From Nautiliaceae bacterium (GTDB lineage Bacteria; Campylobacterota; Campylobacteria; Campylobacterales; Nautiliaceae), in the NCBI GenBank assembly GCA_027062625.1, contig JAMOSZ010000011.1, forward strand, positions 1 to 56,187: 56,187 nucleotides of DNA. Direction: 5' to 3'. Position numbers and translations under genes: made by a program. The notes under the pieces are model-generated. The model searched no databases and was not told the origin of the DNA. It worked only from the letters and a program-made list of their open reading frames with translations. Shown here piece by piece: positions 15,710 to 23,607 of the stretch (its first letter is position 1; every line of letters begins with the position of its first letter).

Positions 15710-15721
15710 AACATATGTCAA
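15681..15721. promoter_or_regulatory. 12-bp inverted repeat operator overlapping the promoter
   Basis: TTGACATATGTT (15681-15692) and AACATATGTCAA (15710-15721) are perfect inverted repeats 17 bases apart. One arm covers the -35, the other starts next to the -10 and covers the likely start of transcription. Each arm holds the 8-base palindrome ACATATGT, so the layout can be read as one large dyad or two operator sites 28 bases apart. It looks like a binding site for a dimeric repressor of ArsR or similar type; the regulator is not in the window. Confidence 0.7.
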
Positions 15722-15741
15722 AAACTTTTAAGGAGGGAAAA

Positions 15742-16224
15742 ATGAGAGTAGCATTTCCAACAAACAATCAAAAAACAATTGCAAATCATATTGGACTTGC
15801 AAAAGGATTTTTAATCGTAGATACTGATACAAATGAAAGAATTTATCTAAAAAATCCTCTTTTAGATAGAGTAAAAGAGGTAGCTAACTTGCCAGAAGGG
15901 CAAAGGGGTCTTGGAGTTGGTAGGATTGTACCTGCGTTATTAAGAGAAGAAGGAGTTGATGTTTTTGTTGCAAGAGATTTTGGAGAGGGGATGATTTTAA
16001 ATCTTCAAAGAGAAGGGATTAAACCTATTGTTACTAATGAAAAAGAGATTGATAAATTTTTAGAAAATTTTGATGGTAGCAGAGTTGATTTTGATGGTGT
16101 GATTGATAGAGGTTATGGAAGAGGACTTGGAAGAGGATATGGTTTTAGAAGAGGATTTGGTAGGGGATATGGTAGAGGATTTGGTCGCGGGTATGGTAGA
16201 TTTTGTAGGAGAAGATGGGTTTAA
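15742..16224 (+). CDS. NifX/NafY-like (dinitrogenase Fe-Mo cofactor biosynthesis fold) protein with Arg/Gly-rich tail
   Basis: I choose the ATG at 15742, which has AAGGAGGG before it; the ATG at 15715 lies inside the operator. This gives 160 residues. Residues 1-110 match the NifX/NafY/MTH1175 fold: RVAFPTNNQKTIANHIGLAKGFLIVD, a central GLGVGRIVPALLREEGVDVFVARDFGEGM, and KPIVTNEKEIDKFLEN. Residues 122-160 are a low-complexity tail of GRGYGRG-type repeats ending in CRRRWV. No nitrogenase gene is in the window, so a nif role is not implied; relatives near MRP-type ATPases suggest Fe-S or metallocofactor handling. The tail could bind nucleic acid or metal. Confidence 0.8.
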   Translation: MRVAFPTNNQKTIANHIGLAKGFLIVDTDTNERIYLKNPLLDRVKEVANLPEGQRGLGVGRIVPALLREEGVDVFVARDFGEGMILNLQREGIKPIVTNEKEIDKFLENFDGSRVDFDGVIDRGYGRGLGRGYGFRRGFGRGYGRGFGRGYGRFCRRRWV

Positions 16225-17399
16225 TGGATTATATTCATACTAAAAATTGGAAGTAGCATAGCAGTGATAATAAATCCTATCACTGCTCCTACTATTATCA
16301 TTAAGATAGGTTCAAGCAAAGAGAGAAGAGTTGATATTTGAGTTTCATATTCGTTTAAATATAGCTTACTTATGTTTTTTAAGATATTTTTTACTTCTCC
16401 TGTCTCTTCAATTAACGCAACTGTTTGAATAAAACTCTCATCATAAAAATTTATCTCTTTTAGAGCGGTTGAGAGTTTTTCTCCTTCTTTTACTTTTATT
16501 AGTGCTTTTTTTAAATCATTTTTTATTTTTTCATTTTCTATTGTATTTAAAGAGAGATTTATAGCATCTATAAAGTTAATTCCTGAGCTTGTTAATACAA
16601 AACTTAAATAGCTAAACCTTCCTATCTCTTTTGAAGTTATTAATCTTTTTAAGATTGGAAGTTTTAATAAAAAAGAATGAATAAAAAGTCTTATTTTTTT
16701 TCTTTTGTAAAGTAAAACTGAAACTATGATAAAAATTAATAAGCTAAGGAGTATTAAAAAATAATGTTCTTTTATAAAATTTGATAGAGAGATTACTATC
16801 TTAGTTGGAGTTGGGAGTGTTTGGTTTAGGGATGAGAAGATGCTTATAATTTTTGGCACCATTGTTGTTAGCATAATTCCAACTAAGATGATACTTATCG
16901 TAATTACAAATGCTGGATAAGTGATTGCTTGGAGAGTTTTTGAGGATATTTTCTCTTCTTGCATTAAAAAATTTGCCATTTCAATTAAGATTAAATCAAG
17001 TTTTGAGCTTTTTTGAGCTATTTGGATTGATTCTAAAACATAATTTGGGAGTTTTATAAAATTTTGAGATTTTATTGCAAGATAGAGTTCTTTTCCTTGA
17101 TTTATTTCATTTTCTATATGTTCTAAAAATTTTTGGAGTTTTTGATTAGATGTTTGATTTTTGGTTAGGTTGATTGCTTTTTTTAAAGGAATTGAAGCTT
17201 TTAGATAAAGTCCTAAGGTTTGGAGAGTTTTAGCAAGCTCTTTTTTATTTACGCTTCCAATTGAAAAAGAGGTTGATGATTTGATTTTGATTAAGTATAT
17301 ATTTTGCAATTTTTCTTTTGCTTCTTTTATGGAGTTTGCGTATATTGTTCCTTTTACTTTTTTTCCATTCTTATCAATTCCGATATACTTAAATTTCAA
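16221..17399 (-). CDS. gspF: Type II secretion/transformation inner-membrane protein F
   Basis: 392 residues with the GspF/PilC layout: an N-terminal soluble region, two repeated T2SSF domains (about 60-180 and 260-385), and membrane helices near 160-185, 215-232 and 360-385. It is the platform protein that couples the ATPase to pseudopilus assembly. Last gene of the operon, 1 base after gspE. In Campylobacter the equivalent CtsF acts in DNA uptake, so natural transformation is a real alternative to protein secretion. Its stop is interlocked with that of the NifX-like gene (TTAA at 16221-16224). Confidence 0.9.
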   Translation of the reverse strand: MKFKYIGIDKNGKKVKGTIYANSIKEAKEKLQNIYLIKIKSSTSFSIGSVNKKELAKTLQTLGLYLKASIPLKKAINLTKNQTSNQKLQKFLEHIENEINQGKELYLAIKSQNFIKLPNYVLESIQIAQKSSKLDLILIEMANFLMQEEKISSKTLQAITYPAFVITISIILVGIMLTTMVPKIISIFSSLNQTLPTPTKIVISLSNFIKEHYFLILLSLLIFIIVSVLLYKRKKIRLFIHSFLLKLPILKRLITSKEIGRFSYLSFVLTSSGINFIDAINLSLNTIENEKIKNDLKKALIKVKEGEKLSTALKEINFYDESFIQTVALIEETGEVKNILKNISKLYLNEYETQISTLLSLLEPILMIIVGAVIGFIITAMLLPIFSMNIIH

Positions 17400-17400
17400 T

Positions 17401-18891
17401 TTAATCCTTTAATCCAACTCTTATTGCTTCTTTTAGTGAAGTTTCACCATTTAAGAGGGTATTTAGTATAGCTTCTTTTAGAGTTTTCATTCCTTTTTTA
17501 ATCATTGCTTTTTTTAATTCAATATCATTTGCCTTTTTTGCGATTAAAGCTTTAATTTCATCATCAATTATAAGAAGTTCACCAATTGCTTTTCTTCCTA
17601 AATATCCTGTGAAATTGCATTTTTTGCATCCTGTATGGGTGTAGAGTTTTTGGATTTTATGGTTTTGTAAGAGAGGGTCTTTTTTTATTATCTTTTCTAA
17701 CTCTTCATACTCTTCTTTGCTTGCTTCTTTTTTACATTCACAAAGTTTTCTAATAAGTCTTTGAGATAAAACTCCAATTAAGCTTGATGAGATTAAAAAG
17801 CTATCAATTCCCATATCCATGAGCCGTGTGATTGTTGCTGGGGCGTTGTTTGTGTGAAGAGTTGAGAGAAGTAAATGTCCAGTGAGTGCTGCTTGGATTG
17901 CAATTGAGGCTGTTTCTTTGTCTCTTATTTCTCCTACCATTATAACATCTGGGTCTTGGCGAAGAATGCTTCTAAGTCCAGTGCTAAAAGTTAGGTTTAC
18001 TTTGGGGTTTACTTGGATTTGATTTATGTTGTTTGCTTTATATTCAACTGGGTCTTCAATTGTTATGATGTTTTTCTCTGGGGTAGCTATTGTTTGAAGG
18101 AAGGAGTGAAGAGTTGTTGATTTTCCACTCCCAGTTGGACCAGTTACTAAAATCATTCCATATGAGTGTTCAAGAAGTTCTCTAAATCCTTGGGTTATTT
18201 CTCTATCAAATCCAAGCTCTTCTAAGCTTGGAATATCTTCGCTCTCCATAAGGATTCTAAGGACTGCTTTTTCTCCAAAGTAAGTTGGGATTATTGAGAC
18301 TCTTATGTCAATTGTTTTATTTAGTTTTATTTGAGTTCTTCCATCTTGTGGTTTTCTTGTCTCTGAAATGTCAAGGTTTGAGATAACTTTTATTCTATTG
18401 ATTATAAGTTGGGTGAGATTTTTTGGAATTTGGGTTTGGGTGATTAAAACTCCATCAATTCTAAATCTTATAAGTCCAAAGTTTTCGTGAGTTTCAATGT
18501 GAATATCACTTGCTCTTTTTTTAATTGCTTGAAAAAACATTGCGTTTACAAATTTAATAACAGGAGCTTCTTCTGTTGAGTTTAAAATATCAATTTCACT
18601 CTCTAACTCCATCTCTTCATCAAACTCAATTTCTTTTAGATTTTTTTGAGTTTTTATCTCCATAAATTGATTTAAGGCTCTTTCAAAAGAGTCTTTATCT
18701 GTTATTACAACTTCAAGAGGGAGTGATATTTTATTGTAAAAATTTAGTGCTTTTATTAAGTTGTCTTTGGTTGTGATAAAAACTTTTTTATTATCAATCT
18801 TTACTGGTAAAAGAGAATATTTTATCCCATTTTCAATGTCAAAGTCTTCAAGGAGTATTGCTTTTGGGTTTATGTTATTTATTGTTTTCAA
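17401..18891 (-). CDS. gspE: Type II secretion/transformation ATPase E
   Basis: 496 residues. The GspE/PilB motifs are complete: Walker A GPTGSGKST near 250, Asp box ITIEDPVEY near 274, Walker B RQDPDVIMVGEIRD near 308, His box TGHLLLSTLHTN near 333. A tetracysteine zinc site follows (LCEC near 384 and CKKC near 420, then NFTGYLGR). The N-terminal MshEN-type domain is short. It overlaps gspD by 17 bases. It drives pseudopilus assembly from the cytoplasm. Confidence 0.94.
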   Translation of the reverse strand: MKTINNINPKAILLEDFDIENGIKYSLLPVKIDNKKVFITTKDNLIKALNFYNKISLPLEVVITDKDSFERALNQFMEIKTQKNLKEIEFDEEMELESEIDILNSTEEAPVIKFVNAMFFQAIKKRASDIHIETHENFGLIRFRIDGVLITQTQIPKNLTQLIINRIKVISNLDISETRKPQDGRTQIKLNKTIDIRVSIIPTYFGEKAVLRILMESEDIPSLEELGFDREITQGFRELLEHSYGMILVTGPTGSGKSTTLHSFLQTIATPEKNIITIEDPVEYKANNINQIQVNPKVNLTFSTGLRSILRQDPDVIMVGEIRDKETASIAIQAALTGHLLLSTLHTNNAPATITRLMDMGIDSFLISSSLIGVLSQRLIRKLCECKKEASKEEYEELEKIIKKDPLLQNHKIQKLYTHTGCKKCNFTGYLGRKAIGELLIIDDEIKALIAKKANDIELKKAMIKKGMKTLKEAILNTLLNGETSLKEAIRVGLKD

Positions 18892-20620
18892 TTTTGATTC
18901 CTTTTTTCTTTAAATACTCTTTTACAAATTTTTTTTCAAGTGCGTCAAGTTTTGCAAGGGTGGTGCGTAATTTTTCTAAGTCTGAGCTTTTTTTAACAAT
19001 ATATGGAGTTATTAAGATGGCAAGAGTTGTTTTATCAATGTTTGTCTCTTTATGTCTAAAAAGTGCCCCAATTATTGGGATATCCCCAAGGAGTGGGATT
19101 TTTTTAATTGTTATGTCTTTATTGTTTTTTACAAGTCCTCCAATTATTATACTTTGTCCGTTATTTACGATTGTAGTTGTTTTAACTTCTCTTTTTGAAG
19201 TGGTAGGAAGTCCAACGACTGAGCCTGGGAGGATATCTTCTACTAAGGTTTCTACTTTTAAAGCTACTTTATTATCGCTATCAATTCTTGGGGTAATTTT
19301 TAAAGTAAGCCCAATGTCTTGGCGAGTGTAAGATTCACTTGTAACGGTTGAGGTGGTTTTACCAGTTAAGACTGATACGGTTTTACCAACATAAATTGTT
19401 GATGGAGTATTGTTAATACAAAGAATTGATGGTTCGCTTAATTTTTTTGCGGCTCCAAGAGTTTCTAATAAATCAATCGTAGCTCCAAGTGCTAGTCCTT
19501 GTTTTAAGGTAGGCAAGGCAAGTCCTAAATCAGCTGGATTGAATGCAAGAGAAGGTCCTCCTAAATTTGCACTTAGAGTATAAATCCCATTTGCCCCAGC
19601 GCTTCCTCCAATAAGCCCAAGATTTGCTCCAATTTGAGCTGCTTTTGAGTTTGAGATTTCAAGGATTTTTGCTTTTACATAAACTTGTTGTTTTGGGATA
19701 TCAAGAGCTTTTATAATTGTTTTTATCATTTCAAGTTGCTTTAAATTTGCTACTATAATTAATGAGTTTGTCTCTTTGCTAGTTGTAATTGATGGGGGAT
19801 TTTTTTTAAATTTTACTTTAACGATTTCGTTTAAAATTTTTGCTATATCTACAACATCTGAATTTTTAAGAGTGATTATTTGGGTTATTTGGTTGGATGG
19901 TTTTGGTTTTTCATCAATTAATTTTGCGCTTTTATATAAAGTAGAAGCTACGACTTTTGGCGCTATTATTATAATTGAGTTAGAGTTTGAGTTTGGGATG
20001 ATTTTATATTTATATACTCTTTTATTAAACATCGTGTTTGCTATGTCTTTTAGCTCTTTGTAGGTTTTTTGGGCTTCTGTATAGTGGAGTGTTATTTTTT
20101 TTATTACCATTTTGTTGGCTGTGTCTATTTTTTTTATTATGGTTTTTATTAATTTTATGTTTTTAGGATAGTCTGTGATTATGAGTAAGTTTTTATCTAT
20201 ATTCATTACCATTTTTCCATCTTTGCTAACTAAATAGACAACTTGACCATAAACATCTCTTACTGATGTGTTTTTTAATCTTATTATGCTTGTTTGAAGC
20301 TGATAAATGGAGCTTTTAAGAGGAGGAGCTTCTTTTACGGCTTCATTGCTTCTTACAACTTTTAAAAATCCATTTTCACTTACGATTGTATATCTTTTTG
20401 ATTTTAGGATGCTAAGCAAAATATCATAGATTTCATTCTCTTTTACAGGTTTTACGGAGATAAAGTTTACTTTACCTCTTATTGGAGATGGGATTAGGAT
20501 GTTTTTGTGGGTAACTTTTGCAACTAATTTTATAAAATCGTTAATATCTAAGTTTTGAAAATTTAATTCAACATTTGCAAATGCAAAAGTAGCTAAAAAA
20601 ATTAATTTAATAAATCTCAT
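18875..20620 (-). CDS. gspD: Type II secretion/transformation secretin D
   Basis: 581 residues with a signal peptide (about 1-16). An N0 domain comes first (NVELNFQNLDINDFIKLVAKVT), then N1/N2-type KH-like repeats (about 100-320) and the secretin domain (about 330-560) with VGKTVSVLTGK, TSESYTRQDIGLTLKITPRI and the C-terminal KIPLLGDIPIIGALFR signature near 508. It forms the outer-membrane ring. There is no lipobox. It overlaps the C-like gene by 14 bases and gspE by 17. Confidence 0.94.
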   Translation of the reverse strand: MRFIKLIFLATFAFANVELNFQNLDINDFIKLVAKVTHKNILIPSPIRGKVNFISVKPVKENEIYDILLSILKSKRYTIVSENGFLKVVRSNEAVKEAPPLKSSIYQLQTSIIRLKNTSVRDVYGQVVYLVSKDGKMVMNIDKNLLIITDYPKNIKLIKTIIKKIDTANKMVIKKITLHYTEAQKTYKELKDIANTMFNKRVYKYKIIPNSNSNSIIIIAPKVVASTLYKSAKLIDEKPKPSNQITQIITLKNSDVVDIAKILNEIVKVKFKKNPPSITTSKETNSLIIVANLKQLEMIKTIIKALDIPKQQVYVKAKILEISNSKAAQIGANLGLIGGSAGANGIYTLSANLGGPSLAFNPADLGLALPTLKQGLALGATIDLLETLGAAKKLSEPSILCINNTPSTIYVGKTVSVLTGKTTSTVTSESYTRQDIGLTLKITPRIDSDNKVALKVETLVEDILPGSVVGLPTTSKREVKTTTIVNNGQSIIIGGLVKNNKDITIKKIPLLGDIPIIGALFRHKETNIDKTTLAILITPYIVKKSSDLEKLRTTLAKLDALEKKFVKEYLKKKGIKIENNK

Positions 20621-21311
20621 ATTCTATAACCTTTATTTGGGAATTTCTTTTGATTTTAAGAGTTAAATGGCGTTGGTTTTTTAGTGTATTATAAGTCTTC
20701 CAAGCGTTTGCGTCTGAGTTTAGTGGAATGTTGTTTATGCTTAACAAAATATCCCCCCTTTTTAATCCAATTTTATCAAAAATGGAATTTTTCTTTATGA
20801 AAGTAATTTTATATCCATCTTTTGCTTTTATAATCCCAATATCTTGCCAAATTTTTGCAAAGTTTTTTTCATATGTTTTTATGGTTGTTTTTGGAATTTC
20901 ATAAAGAGGGGTAGGAGGAGGGAGTTTTATTTTTTTAAAGCTTACTTTATAAATTAAGTCTCCTTTTTTAAAGTAAGCAGTTGTAGGAGTTATTTTTATT
21001 AGTTTGTAGCCTCTAAAAGTTTCATTTAAATTTATAAAATGGGTTTTTTTATTTGAAGAGATGATTATAAATTTTTTTTTATCTGATATGTATACTCCTT
21101 TTAGAGTGATATTTTTTAGAGTGTAGCTTTTTTTAGGGATTATGGATGCTTGGGAGTTTAGAAAAATTCTTGTAAGATTTATTTTTATTTGAGGGATTTG
21201 CTTTTGATTTTGAGTGTATATTAGAGGGTATCTTGGCAAAAATAATAAAGCTATATTCCATAAAAGGTATGAGCTTAAAAAAGCGATAATAAAAAGTTTA
21301 AAATTTTTCAT
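20607..21311 (-). CDS. GspC-like protein with HR and PDZ-type domains
   Basis: 234 residues. An N-terminal membrane anchor (about 6-27), a GspC HR-like region (TLKGVYISDKKKFIIISSNKK... near 70-130), and a C-terminal PDZ-like domain (GIIKAKDGYKITFIKKNSIFDKIGLKRGDILLSINN-type region near 160-205). GspC bridges the inner-membrane platform to the secretin, which fits its place directly before gspD. The HR plus PDZ layout favours a type II secretion-like machine over a bare DNA-uptake system, but CtsR-type proteins of Campylobacter have the same place. Confidence 0.78.
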   Translation of the reverse strand: MKNFKLFIIAFLSSYLLWNIALLFLPRYPLIYTQNQKQIPQIKINLTRIFLNSQASIIPKKSYTLKNITLKGVYISDKKKFIIISSNKKTHFINLNETFRGYKLIKITPTTAYFKKGDLIYKVSFKKIKLPPPTPLYEIPKTTIKTYEKNFAKIWQDIGIIKAKDGYKITFIKKNSIFDKIGLKRGDILLSINNIPLNSDANAWKTYNTLKNQRHLTLKIKRNSQIKVIEYEIY

Positions 21312-21768
21312 AATAAAAATATCCTTTTTTGTCTCTTTTTAAGAGAGGTTTTATTTGAAAAGATGGGTTTTTGATGTAAATTTTTGCTTCTTTTAGCGAT
21401 ATCCATCCTTCAAATTCTCCTATATTCCCATCTCCTTTTATAAAGGTTTTTGGATAGAGAGTAAAATAAGCGTTTAGAGTTTTTATTTGGATGTTGCCAA
21501 TGTCAAGTTTTATATTTTTTGCTTTTATTATGTTTATAAGCAAAAGTGGGTAGATGTTTATTTCTTTGATTGATGCTGTTTTTATGTTTGAATAAAAAAT
21601 TTTAGTGTTAAATAGAGTTAGTTTTATTGGATTTTGAGATGGGGTTGATGTTATTTGAATATTTTGTTGAGGTAAAACTCTTTGAAGTAAGAAGAATATC
21701 TCTTTTTTTGGCATAAAAACAATAAATCCAATAAGAAATCCTACAATTATTATTGCTATTCTTTTCAT
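21298..21768 (-). CDS. GspN-like membrane-anchored protein
   Basis: 156 residues: one N-terminal membrane helix (about 4-21), then a beta-rich periplasmic domain with repeated strands (IKLDIGNIQIKTLNAYFTLYP, GNIGEFEGWISLKEAKIYIKNP). This pattern matches GspN-like proteins, but it is shorter than the typical 250 residues and the match rests on position between the M- and C-like genes. It overlaps both neighbours (14 and 4 bases). Confidence 0.6.
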   Translation of the reverse strand: MKRIAIIIVGFLIGFIVFMPKKEIFFLLQRVLPQQNIQITSTPSQNPIKLTLFNTKIFYSNIKTASIKEINIYPLLLINIIKAKNIKLDIGNIQIKTLNAYFTLYPKTFIKGDGNIGEFEGWISLKEAKIYIKNPSFQIKPLLKRDKKGYFYYEKF

Positions 21769-22082
21769 TGTATAGTAACTTTTGCGTTTATAGTTTTGTT
21801 TTTCTCAATGTCAAGAGATTTTATATTTACTTTTGATAAAAATTCTTCAAATATATAAAACTTAGATTTTGTAAGATTTTTACAAATTATAACTTTTTCT
21901 TTTTGCTTACAAAAGTGAGGAGGCGTAGCTTTTTTATTTAGTGATTTTATTTTTTCAGCAAGTAAGAGTAATTTTTGGGAATATTTTATTTGGTTATTTA
22001 ACTCTTTTTTTGCTTTTGAGTGATAGATAAAATTAATTAATGTAAGTGTGGTTAGTAAAGCTATTAAGATTAATTCTCTCAT
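21765..22082 (-). CDS. GspM/PilO-like small membrane protein
   Basis: 105 residues: an N-terminal membrane helix (about 3-19, LILIALLTTLTLINFIY), a coiled-coil-like stretch (SKAKKELNNQIKYSQKLLLLAEKIKS), two Cys (CKQKEKVIICKN near 58-68), and a C-terminal strand pair. The layout matches the GspM or PilO assembly-platform proteins in a short form. It overlaps the L-like and N-like genes by 4 bases each. Sequence conservation of this family is low, so the call depends on operon order. Confidence 0.58.
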   Translation of the reverse strand: MRELILIALLTTLTLINFIYHSKAKKELNNQIKYSQKLLLLAEKIKSLNKKATPPHFCKQKEKVIICKNLTKSKFYIFEEFLSKVNIKSLDIEKNKTINAKVTIQ

Positions 22083-22903
22083 TGCAAACTCGCTTTGTAT
22101 AAATTATTTTGGTAAGTTGATTTGACTTTGAAATATTTTTTGAAATAAGGGTCATAGCTTTTAGAAGCTTTTATAATTATAAAAAACTTTTTATCAAAAG
22201 AGAGTTTTAAAAAGTAATCTCCTTTTTTTAGAGGAGTTTTTGTAATTAGTGAGAGTTTTTGCTTTATTTGATTTTGGATTTTTTGTTTAACTAAAAGATT
22301 TTGATAAATTGAATCTAACTCAAAAGATGTTGTTGGGAGGTTGTTTGATTTTAGATAGTTTGTTGTCTTTTGATAAAGGGTGGAGGTTGATTTTTTTAGT
22401 GAAATTGTATTAAGAAACAAAGAGATGTTAATTATTGCAAATATTAAAGCGATAAAGAGTATATTGTTGTTTGTGCTTTGGTAAAAGTTTTTTTTAGAGA
22501 GTTTTATATCTTGAATTTCTTCTTTGCAATTTTCTTTGGGAGTCGGGAGGATAAACAAAATATCATCAATTTTTTGAAGATATTTATTGTTGTTTATTTT
22601 TACACAATCAAAATCAAATAACTCTATTTGGGCAAGTTTAATTGAGTTTATATACTTTTTTGGGATTTTTATATCAAGTTTTTTGGGAAGGGCAACTCCA
22701 AATAACATATCTTTTATTTTTATTACTTCAAAGTTATACTCTTTTTCGTCTAATTCTTTAAAAAAGGATTTCACGATCTTTTTTGCGATTTTTTGTGATA
22801 CTTTTGGAAGTTTTTCAATCCAATAAAATTCTGGTGTTAGAATTACATTAACTTTTTCGTTGATTTCTTGATTAAAATCCTTAGTATAGAGGATATTTTT
22901 CAA
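22079..22903 (-). CDS. GspL-like bitopic membrane protein
   Basis: 274 residues. An N-terminal cytoplasmic part (1-145), one membrane helix (about 148-166, ILFIALIFAIINISLFLN), and a periplasmic coiled-coil plus ferredoxin-like end. This matches GspL, which links the ATPase to the platform, though the cytoplasmic actin-like part is shortened. It overlaps the K-like gene by 23 bases and the M-like by 4. Very rich in Lys, Ile and Asn. Confidence 0.6.
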   Translation of the reverse strand: MKNILYTKDFNQEINEKVNVILTPEFYWIEKLPKVSQKIAKKIVKSFFKELDEKEYNFEVIKIKDMLFGVALPKKLDIKIPKKYINSIKLAQIELFDFDCVKINNNKYLQKIDDILFILPTPKENCKEEIQDIKLSKKNFYQSTNNNILFIALIFAIINISLFLNTISLKKSTSTLYQKTTNYLKSNNLPTTSFELDSIYQNLLVKQKIQNQIKQKLSLITKTPLKKGDYFLKLSFDKKFFIIIKASKSYDPYFKKYFKVKSTYQNNLYKASLQ

Positions 22904-23558
22904 TTTTGATAACCTTTTTCTCTTTTAAATCATAAATCAAACTCAAATTTGACTCTTGGTTTTGTAAAATGTAATTTACTTTTGCTTTTATTAAGATATG
23001 TTTTGCATTTTTGTATTTTGCAAAAAGTGTTTTATTACAATCTATATCAAATTGATTAAATTCGCAAATTACTTTATATCTGCCATTTAAAAAGTAAAAA
23101 TATCTCTCCCAAGGAATTAAAAAGATGTTTTTATCTTTTGTAATTTTATAATATCTTTTTAAGATTTCATCAAATTCATCTTTTGTGAGATTTTCTTCAA
23201 GCAATGTTTTAAATAAAATACTATCTTTGATTTGATACTTATAAAGCAATTTATCTAATATTTTTTTTACTACTGGATTTTTATATTGATTGAGGTTAAT
23301 TTTATCGCTTAAAAGTTCAATTGTTATTAGGGCTTTGAAGTCTTTGTAGTTTATTGGGTATGTGTTTATGTATTGAGTTAGCTTTTTTGAAGAGTTTGCT
23401 TCTATTTTAGGCAAGCTTTTTTGAAGGCTTTTTATAATAAGGTTATCTTGGGGGAGAGTTATTGTTGAGGATGATTTAATGTTTAAAATAAAAAAAGCAA
23501 TCGTAATTAAAAAAGTAATAAATATAAGGGTAGTTAAAAGTGCAATTGATTTTTTCAT
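22881..23558 (-). CDS. GspK-like minor pseudopilin
   Basis: 225 residues. The N-terminus (KKSIALLTTLIFITFLITIAFFIL) is a prepilin-type hydrophobic helix resembling GspK (GxALLxxLxxx), but the Gly normally found before the cleavage site is not obvious, so processing is uncertain. The remainder (helical segments near 85-140 and C-terminal strands) is consistent with a GspK-like tip protein. It is the first gene of the operon, divergent from nspC with 49 bases between the start codons. Confidence 0.6.
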   Translation of the reverse strand: MKKSIALLTTLIFITFLITIAFFILNIKSSSTITLPQDNLIIKSLQKSLPKIEANSSKKLTQYINTYPINYKDFKALITIELLSDKINLNQYKNPVVKKILDKLLYKYQIKDSILFKTLLEENLTKDEFDEILKRYYKITKDKNIFLIPWERYFYFLNGRYKVICEFNQFDIDCNKTLFAKYKNAKHILIKAKVNYILQNQESNLSLIYDLKEKKVIKIEKYPLY

Positions 23559-23578
23559 TTCAAATCCTCTAAAAAAGT

Positions 23579-23587
23579 TGATAAAAT
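23579..23587 (+). promoter_or_regulatory. Extended -10 promoter of nspC
   Basis: TGATAAAAT (TGn-TAAAAT) 21 bases before the nspC start, in the short divergent gap with the secretion operon. A leader of about 14 bases would result. Confidence 0.5.
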
Positions 23588-23607
23588 GGTATCAAAAAAG
23601 GATTAAT

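Noticed and set aside
15715-15741. Start of the NifX-like gene at the ATG at 15715
   Set aside because: That ATG lies in the right arm of the operator near the likely transcription start; the ATG at 15742 has a strong AAGGAGGG site.
15742-16224. Evidence for nitrogen fixation
   Set aside because: The NifX/NafY fold is widespread outside nif systems, and no nitrogenase or other nif gene is visible.
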